Shown here piece after piece: positions 56,559-64,000 of a DNA stretch of 64,000 bases. The stretch's first letter is position 1. Each line of letters begins with the position of its first letter. Under the pieces are notes generated by a model. That model worked only from the letters and a program-made list of their open reading frames with translations. It made no database searches and was not told the DNA's origin. Origin of the DNA: Haematococcus lacustris (Eukaryota > Chlorophyta > Chlorophyceae > Chlamydomonadales > Haematococcaceae); NCBI GenBank assembly GCA_030144725.1, contig JASKMD010000021.1, positions 62,001 to 126,000 of the forward strand, read 5' to 3'. A program made the position numbers and the translations under genes.

Positions 56559-57135
56559 GCTGTAGGGCCTAATGCACAGTTCAGCTCAGCCATTCTGGTG
56601 TGTGTGCTTGTAACTACAGCTCCCCTAGTAACTCCAACCCACACACATTCCCATTGTGAGGGACTTGATATCTTGTTATGTTAGGATTGCCTTGCTGTAG
56701 CTGGCTACAGCTGCAATTTGCGCCGCCACTTGCGCAACAGGGCCTTGTCGGCAATGTCCACCCACACCTGGCCTGGCTGGCCTGGCTTAGGCATGGCTGA
56801 GCGGCCTTCCCAGTAGTACAGCTCAGTGGGACGTGGTCCTGGGCCGACTGCACAGCGGCGAATGTTCAGCGAGGCTGAAACGTCCCGGTCAGGGGTTGAG
56901 CAATCGATGCCGCTCGAGTCGCGCTCGTTGCTGCCCGGAGAGCAAGGTCAAGCGCGGCGGTGCAGCAAGGTAGCGCCAAAGGCTATGTACGGGAATTCGC
57001 GGACGGCACTAGGACACCCGGACACACCGGACATGATTTGAATGCTGGACAAGCAGCCTAACGAACCCCTCCGGCAAACAAAATATCCGTCACGAGATAA
57101 CCTGCGCGGAGAAGGGAGGAGCTTGCAGTGCCAGG
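56559..57135. other. Intergenic region between the gypsy element and CLPX
   Basis: Holds the minus-strand Fanzor fragment (56705-56947). Nothing else is supported; the CLPX promoter should lie in its right part. Confidence 0.5.
56705..56947 (-). pseudogene. Fanzor/TnpB-type nuclease, C-terminal remnant, second lineage
   Basis: The minus strand reads CSPGSNERDSSGIDCSTPDR, then DVSASLNIRRC, PRPTELYYWEGRSAMPKPG and LLRKWRRKLQL, with a stop at 56705-56707. The paired cysteines followed by DRDxSASLNI match the zinc-finger/RuvC-III end of TnpB/Fanzor proteins. Its sequence differs clearly from the remnants in the duplicated block, so it is a separate family. An in-frame TGA lies just upstream (56948-56950) and the rest of the protein is missing. 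Confidence 0.7.
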
Positions 57136-60100
57136 ATGCTGGTCAGAATCCTTCCGCGAAGGGCCTGCCCCCAGGTCGCGACAGCGCTGGTAATGCTTCT
57201 GCATAAAACCCATACGAGCACTGGCTTTCCAGCGCTGCAGTCTCGCTACGCACTGGTTTACGCCATGATGCACTCGGCGAGTTGTGAGTTGCGTCATTGG
57301 GACAGCTCGGCCTGCGTGTGCTGCTGCGGTGCCACAGAGATACGCCCACAGCCAAGAGGTAGCAAGCGTGGTCGGTGCGCCTTCTGAGTACACACATGCA
57401 CTGGGCTCGTACTCAGCCTCCAGTGGCCCACCCCATCTCGAAGCCATTCCCAGTTTCGGAGGTAAGTCAAGCAAAGGGCACAAAGCCACTGCTAGTAATA
57501 GCTGGCTCCAAACACAGCTGTGTTACTTGTCCATCGCCTCCCTTCCCACCAGGCCAAACAACCAACACAACCACCGCCAACCACAACTGGGGGGTGTCCC
57601 GTATCCCCACCCCTAAAGAGATGGTGGCAGCCCTAGACCTCTTCGTGGTGGGCCAATCCCACGCAAAGAAGGTGCGCTGCCTGCCATGCTGCTGCCTGCC
57701 ATGCTGCTGCCAGATTTGGCTCCTCTCCAAGCAATCGCTGCAACAGCATGCACATGAGATTATCTCAACAAAGTGCTCGTGCTGGTGCATGTGCTGATGA
57801 TGCTCACTTTTCACTCTGTTTTGACCAGGCCAGGATGCAAGAAGCTGCTGCACCTCTGCGTTGCAACTGCATGGCTGGTGCGCTGGCTGGTCCATGCAGG
57901 TGCTGTCTGTGGCCACCTACAACCACTACAAGCGTATTGCACAGCGGCGGCGGGCAGCAGCAGCAGCACTTGCGCAAGCCTTGCCAACGGTGGGGCTGGG
58001 CGGGGCAGGCCCAGGTGCCCCCCACCCGGCACCCCACCCCGCCCACCCACACTCCTTCGCTCACCAGCACCAGCACAGCCGCCTGCAACGAGAGGTGAGG
58101 GGGGCACGGCAGGGCATAAGGGCAGGGCAGGGCAGGGCAGGCCAGGGCAGGGCACAAATCCAGGGGCTCATTGCGCCGCTGCCCATGCGGATGACGAAAC
58201 CTGACCCTGACCCTACCCCTACCCCTGTGGCCCCCCAGTGTGAGGGCTGGGGTTGGAATGGGTTGGGGTTGGGGTGAGGGTGAAGGGCAAGGTCAGGTTG
58301 AGAGTGAGAAACAAGGTTGGGTCAGAGTTAGGGTTAGGGTTAGCCCGAACCTACCCCTACCCCTACCCCTGCAGCCCTCAGTGTGAGGCTTCTTGAGGGG
58401 GTGTCCGCATTGGGCTCATCCCAAGCAGCGCGCCCCTGCCCACCGCTGACACCTCATCCTCCCTGCCTCCCACTCGCATCACCCTGCAGCTTGAACCACG
58501 ACCCCACACCAGCCACCCGCCCTACGCCCTACCCCCTCAGCACGGCGAGAAGCCGCCCTCCCAATCCTTCAACTCCTTCACAGCAGCGCTTTACCTGCAG
58601 CCCTCCTCCAGCAACGCCCTGCCCTCCCAGCCCTTGAATGCGCCAACCGCTGCAACTGCAAGCGCCTGTGGGGGTGGGGCAGGCAGTGAGGCGGGCTCAG
58701 GGGGCATGGACCGAGTCAGCTGCTCTGCCCATGACCGCCACTCCCCTGCCCCCCAGCCCTCCCACAACACTGCCACCCCCCTGGGGGGCTTGGCAGCAGG
58801 ATCGGCGGCAGGGGGGTCGGGCATCCCCTCCCCCCCACGCCAAGTGGAGCAGCAGCAGCGCAAGACGCAGCTCGGCCTGAGGCCCCAGCCGCTGCCCCGC
58901 CTGCCCCACAGTGAGCTAGGGTGCGGGGTAGCGCTGAGCCCCTTCCCAGGCCATTACGAACGGCTTGCCCACGCTGCCCTGTCCCTGTCCAACAGCCAGC
59001 TGTCGAGCTGCGGCCCCACAGATCTGGGTGTCACACCTGTGTCTCAAAAAGGTGTGACCCGGGCGCCATTGCCTAAAGGGGCACCTGCTGGCCATTCGGT
59101 GTCATCCACTGCAGCGGGCAAGTGGGCGGGGCAGGGGCAGGAGGGGAGGATGGGGCTGGGCATGGGACTGGGCATGGAGGGCGGGGCAGGGGCCCATGCT
59201 GGCCCTGCCCTCGAGGGTGGGGCTGAGGCACTAAGCCAGCTGTTCTCCCTGGATACCTCCGTGGAGCTGGACAAGTCCAACATCGTGATGCTGGTGAGGT
59301 GGCCCTGACCCTGACCCTGACCCTGACCCTGACCCTGACCCTGACCCTGACCCTGACCCTGACCCTGACCCTGACCCTGACCCTGATCCTGACCCTGACC
59401 CTGACCCTGACCCTGACCCTGACCCTGACCCTGACCCTGACCCTGACCCTGACCCTGGCCCTGGCCCTGACCCTGACCCTGACCCTGACCCTGACCCTGA
59501 CCCTGACCCTGACCCTGACCCTGACCCTGGCCCTGACCCTGACCCTGACCCTGACCCTGACCCTGACCCTGGCCCTGGCCCTGACCCTGGCCTTGACCCT
59601 GACCCTGACCCTGGCCCTGGCCCTGACCCTGACCCTGACCTTGACCCTGACCCTGGCCATGGCCATCCCAGGGTCCTACTGGCTGCGGCAAGACGCTGCT
59701 GGCCAAGACTTTGGCCCGCCTTGTCAACGTGCCCTTTGCCATGGCTGACGCCACCACGCTGACCCAGGCCGGCTATGTTGGGGATGACGTGGAGTCCATT
59801 CTGCACAAGTTGTTACAGGTGAGCTGAGAAGCTGTCTTGGTTGATGCAGACAACCGCAGCCGCATTGTAGGGTGGTTGTGGTGGTTGTAGAGGCGATCAC
59901 AGAGTCTGATGTTCAGGGGCTGAGGATGGGGGTACGCCCAATGCTGAAACAAACTGCTACAGCGTGGTTCTGGACATGATGGTGGTGGTTAGGGTGGGGG
60001 GGAATATTGGTGGTGGTGGTTGGGGAGGGGGTGGCTGGGGAATAAGCTGAAACCCCGACCTGCTGCTGCTGGCGTCACTGACTGCTCCCCCTGCCCCCCC

Positions 60101-63100
60101 AGCCCCCCTCCTGCTGCTGCTGCCCCCCCTGCTGCCCCCCCTGCTGCTGCTGCTGCAGTCCTGCAACTTCCAGGTGGAGGTGGCCCAACAAGGAATTGTG
60201 TACATCGATGAGATTGACAAGATTGCCAAGAAGTCAGCCGATGGAGTGACTGTCACACGGGACGTCAGCGGGGAGGGCGTGCAGCAGGTGCCAGGGAGGG
60301 GACGGGCAGCTGGGCTGTGGGAGGAGAAGCCAGTCAGTAGCTGGGGTTCGGGGTAGATGCGGGTTTGAGTTATGCTTGAGTGTGTTGCAGGGAGGGTGGG
60401 CAGGGAGGGTGAGCAGGGAGGGTGAGCAGGGAGGGTGGAGGGGGTGGGGGGGGGTTGTTTTTTTCACTCCACTCCACAAGCTGGACACAGGCAGCCAGGG
60501 CGTGGGGCAGGGGGAGGAGCCACTCTGCCTGCCCCCTCACCCTGCACTCCCCTGGCTGCAACTCACTTGGCTGCGACCCAGCTGCTGCGCCTCGCCCCCA
60601 CCCCCTGCCTGCCCTGTGGCTTGTTGCCCTGGGCTCTTGGCTGCAGGCGCTGCTGAAGATGTTGGAGGGCACAGTGGTCAACGTGCCGGAGAAGGGCGGG
60701 CGCAAGAACCCTCGGGGCGACTTCATCCAGGTTGCCAACAACCCCTCCTGCCTGCAGCCCCCTCCCCTCCCCCTTAGCTGCCTGCCATTCCAGCATCACC
60801 CACCCCACCCTCGTATCTCAAACCAGACCCCACCAGCCCTCCAGCGTGCGCCCCTCCTGCCCCACCCTTTCCCTTCTGGCCCCTTGCCCTCCCACCCCAC
60901 CCTCCCCCCCACCCCCACCCCCACCCCCACCCCCACATACGCCCCTGCCCCCCTCCCACCCTGCCCCCTTCCCCCCCGGCCCCTTCATCCCCTCGACCCC
61001 CCCGCCCCCCCTCAACCCCTTCCCTTCACCCCCACCTAACCACCTGGGCTCCCCCCAATGCTGGCGGCCTGGGCCATGCAGGTGGACACCCGCGACATCC
61101 TGTTCATCGTGGGGGGCGCCTTCGTTGACCTTGACCGGCAGGTGCAGGATGCGCGCGTGCAGGCCTCACTGGGCTTTGGCAACCAGGTCAGGCGCACAGC
61201 GGAGCTGCCTGAGCAGGCAACCCTGGGGCGGGAGGGAGGAGGCTATGGGGCAGGGTGGGGAGGGTCGAGGCACTAACAGCCGGCAGTAGGGGGTGGGGCA
61301 GGGCGGGGCAGGGGGCACTGGGGTCCTCCTGGGTTAAGGTCCCCGCTGGCCTGGGCTGTGGCAGTGCTCCAGGCCACAGGCCAGCACACAGCGCTGTGAG
61401 GAGGTGTGTGGGGAGGCAGAGGGACGTGGGGCTGGGTGGCTGAGTCTGGCTGCCTGAAGCATCTGAGCCAGTAAAGAGGGTGGCCCTGGTGCAGGTGCGG
61501 GCACGTGACACCGGCCGTGCAGGCGGCACCAAGATCTCATCTGACATCCTTCGCCAGGTGTGCTGCCGCCCCCTCGTCACCCCCGGGGGCACCTGGGCTC
61601 TCAGGCACCCCTGACCCCATCCTCTCCCCACTGGCCCACCTCCACTGCCCTCCTGCCGGGATCCCTGCCTGACCGGGTGAGGGTGAGGGTGACGGTACAA
61701 GTGAGGGTGAGGGTGAGGGGTGTGTCAGTTGCGCCTGGGTGCTGGTCCCTGCAGGTGGGGGTGTCAGGGGGTGGGTCAGGGGGTGTCAGGGGGTGTCAGG
61801 GGTGCGTGTGGCTGCAGGTAGAGCACAGCGACCTCATCAACTACGGCCTCATCCCGGAGTTTGTCGGCCGGCTGCCCATTGTGGTGAGCTTGGAGGAGCT
61901 GACGGAGGAGCAGCTGGTGCAGGTGAGGCTATGAGGGGGCAGGCATGGGGGTGGGGGTGGTGATGGGGCTGGTGAGTATCAAAGACTGGGGGGGGTGAGG
62001 GGGGGTATTGAGGAGTGGGGAGGGAGGGGGGAGGGTGGTCTTAAGAGGGAACAACACAGGAGGCAGGTCAGGCTGGCTGCTGCTGGTGTTGGTGGGGCTG
62101 TTTGCGAGCCATTAGGTGGACTGTGATAACACCCGGCCCTGACCCCCCCTCTCTCTCCCACCCCCACCCCCACCCCCACCCTACTCTGCTGCTCCCCAAC
62201 CCCTCCCCCCACCTACCTCATCCCATCACCCACTCTCCGGTCCTATCTTTATCTCTCCCCTCCTCTCCTCACCTCTTCCCACTCTTCACCTCTCCCCTCC
62301 TCTCCTCACCTCTCCTCCCCTCTCCTCACCTCTTCCCCCTCCTCACCTCTCCCCTCCTCTCCTCCCCTCTCCTCCCCTTTCCTCACCTCTTCCCCCTCCT
62401 CACCTCTCCCTGCCAGGTGCTCACTGAGCCGCGCTCCGCCCTGTGCAAGCAGTACACCTCCCTGCTGGCCATGAGCGGGGCCAGGCTGTGCTACACCAGG
62501 GACGCCCTGCAGGTCAGCCCCCCCTGACCCCCTCACCTCACCCCGGCAGACATCAGCCACAGCTGACCCACCCCTGACCCCCTCCTGGCCCTGCCCGCCC
62601 CTGCACCCACCTGTGGTGCCCTGCCTCACCCCCCTCTGCTGTCGCGGCACACATGCCACCCCTGACACCTGCCCTGACACCTGCCCACCGGCCCTGACAC
62701 CTGCACGGCCCACCGGCCCTGACACCTGCACGGCTCACCTCCTTGTGAATCCGTTAGCTGTGGTGCTGTGGCTGTGGTGGTTCAGCTGTGGGGCCTCAGC
62801 TGTGGTGCTGTGGCTTGATGCTGTGGCTCTGGTGCTCTGCTGTGGTGCCTCTGCTGTGGGCTGTTGCCTAGTCAGGCTGGTGGTTCACACAGCTTAGGCA
62901 AGCAAGTGCCGGGCAACAGGTTGGCAGTACCCTGCTCTGTTTCCTTCCCTTCATTACGCTAACGACACCCTGGGCTCGCACCGCAGCTGCTGCCTCTGTC
63001 CTCGCCCCTTGCAGCCCACCCACCCACCCACCCACCCACCCACCCACCCACCCACCTACCCTCGTTCAGAGAGGCTTTGTTGACCGCAGGCCATTGCTCG

Positions 63101-63710
63101 TCGGGCCATCAAGAAGGGCACTGGCACCAGAGGGCTGCGCTGCATCATGGAGGGTCTGCTGACTGACGCCATGTTTGATGTGAGAAGGGGCAGGCAGGGC
63201 GGGAGGGGCCAGAGTGGAAGGGGGAGGAGGGGCGCAGCGTGCTTGGTGTGGGAGAGGGGAGGAGGAGGCACCAGGCTGCGTCATGCTGTGCACAGCAGGC
63301 TGGGTATGGGATGGGGATGGCAATGACAGCAGCAGCGAAAGGGGATTGCGAGTGTGCACCATTGACGCAAACATGTGGCCTTGTTCTCTCATCTTGACCC
63401 TCACCCTTTCTAGGCCTCCTAGACCTGCCAGCTCCGGCGGGTGCATTCTGGTGATGTGCGCGACATGGTTATCTACGCTGTTGCTGCGATGGCGATTGCA
63501 CACCTGTCGCCGCACCCCTGCATCATCCGTGCAATCTCCTGCTCTGCCACGCAGCTGCCAAGCTTGTCCCGGGAGCACGGGCCGGCAGTGGTGGTACTGG
63601 ACGCAGAATGCGTGGAAGCTGGTCGGCCCGCAAGTGTCCTTACCGGCCAGGACGCCGCGCACTTCTTGGCGGAGGAGGACTTTGTGGAGCCGCTGGCGGC
63701 TGAGGTGTGA
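57136..63710 (+). CDS. CLPX: ATP-dependent Clp protease ATP-binding subunit ClpX, probably organellar
   Basis: AAA+ unfoldase that feeds substrates to ClpP. Fourteen exons join in frame to 756 aa: 57136-57189, 57338-57461, 57553-57671, 57900-58094, 58490-59293, 59672-59818, 60159-60287, 60647-60730, 61082-61186, 61495-61557, 61818-61922, 62417-62512, 63090-63179, 63555-63710. The start [20 protein letters not shown] resembles a mitochondrial presequence. Visible motifs: [16 protein letters not shown]; Walker A GPTGCGKT (about 433-440); pore loop GYVGDD; Walker B IVYIDE (about 494-499); the ClpP-docking loop LGF (about 582-584); the arginine finger region IPEFVGRLP; and sensor 2 GTGTRGLR. It is longer than usual because of a roughly 300-residue low-complexity insert before Walker A. 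The N-terminal zinc domain is not evident. The first two exons are the least certain. Confidence 0.85.
58327..58343. repeat. Telomere-like TTAGGG repeats in a CLPX intron
   Basis: GTTAGGGTTAGGGTTAG, with CCCTACC/CCCTGACC relatives around it (58200-58375). Confidence 0.7.
59303..59655. repeat. CCCTGA hexamer array filling a CLPX intron
   Basis: About 59 units of CCCTGA with scattered CCCTGG and CCTTGA variants. The intron spans 59294-59671, so almost all of it is this array. It is a multiple-of-six repeat open in several frames, which explains long spurious ORFs. Confidence 0.95.
62158..62410. repeat. Pyrimidine-rich CTC/CCT tract in a CLPX intron
   Basis: Dense CTCTCCCCTCCTCTCC repeats run up to the acceptor at 62416. 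They could form triplex or slip in replication. Confidence 0.8.
63014..63055. repeat. CCCA tetranucleotide array in a CLPX intron
   Basis: About ten CCCA units just before exon 13. Confidence 0.9.
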
Positions 63711-64000
63711 TCGTGGGCTGGCGAGTGTGAGACGTCGAGACATTGTCGGACCTGCATCCGTGCTCCCGACCCGGTTTGGACATCAGCTGCACCCCACTCA
63801 TTCCGTGACGTCTGTACTAGATATGCTCCTGTACAACAACGTTGTGTCCGTGTGGTTCAAGTCGCGATCGCCAGGTGAGTGTTCAGTTACTCAGCGCGAG
63901 TTGCATGCCAGCGGATGGGAATGCATGGGTAGGCCTTCGCGGCCTGATGCCTGCTGCTGCTGAGTGTGTACTGTACTTGACAACTGGTTTTCATACAATA
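63711..64000. other. CLPX 3' flank to window end
   Basis: No gene identified. The stretch GTTGTGTCCGTGTGGTTCAAG...CCAGGTGAGT near 63840-63880 resembles an exon end but is too short to assign. Confidence 0.3.

Noticed and set aside
59044..59806. Long frames of QG, TL or SGSG repeats over the CCCTGA array
   Set aside because: Any six-base repeat without stops is open in several frames; the region is an intron with good splice sites in CLPX.

Overview
The window looks like nuclear DNA of a chlamydomonadalean green alga (a Haematococcus/Volvox-type genome is my inference). The signs are GC-rich, intron-dense genes, a large Pro/Ser-rich cell-wall (HRGP) protein, long simple repeats inside introns, and many nested transposons. 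There are few host genes. All spliced models below are my own hand predictions; every exon junction I give keeps reading frame.

Layout. 1-7587: a repeated three-exon unit (copy A) split by a complete Copia element (762-6706, 283-bp LTRs, TSD AGCGT) and followed by 329-bp tandem repeats. 7588-26509 and 27010-45913: the same ~18.9-kb sequence twice, either side of a 500-N gap. The only difference I found is an 18-bp indel, so this is most likely an unmerged contig overlap. The block holds an AT-rich insertion, copy B of the three-exon unit (with a MITE and a small LTR element nested in its 3' part), a 15-exon GH5 mannanase-like gene, and a seven-exon HRGP gene. Inside or between these genes lie two inverted remnants of a Fanzor/TnpB-type nuclease, plus short solo copies of that element's 3' end.

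45914-50412: unique DNA with a 46-bp-arm hairpin, then a seven-exon gene on the minus strand encoding a 733-aa protein with a tyrosine-recombinase-like domain (Crypton-like). Its upstream region has short tandem repeats and a foldback repeat. 50413-56558: an apparently intact Ty3/gypsy chromovirus with identical 381-bp LTRs and a textbook -1 frameshift signal between gag and pol. 56559-64000: a remnant of a second, different Fanzor lineage (minus strand), then a 14-exon, apparently organellar CLPX gene. One CLPX intron consists almost wholly of a CCCTGA hexamer array.

The host genes do not form a pathway: GH5 and HRGP both point to wall/matrix biology, and CLPX to organellar protein turnover. 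The main story is mobile-element nesting. The most interesting items are the Fanzor remnants with sharply defined 3' ends, the gag-pol frameshift signal, the half-tRNA primer site of the Copia element, the recombinase gene and the duplicated block.
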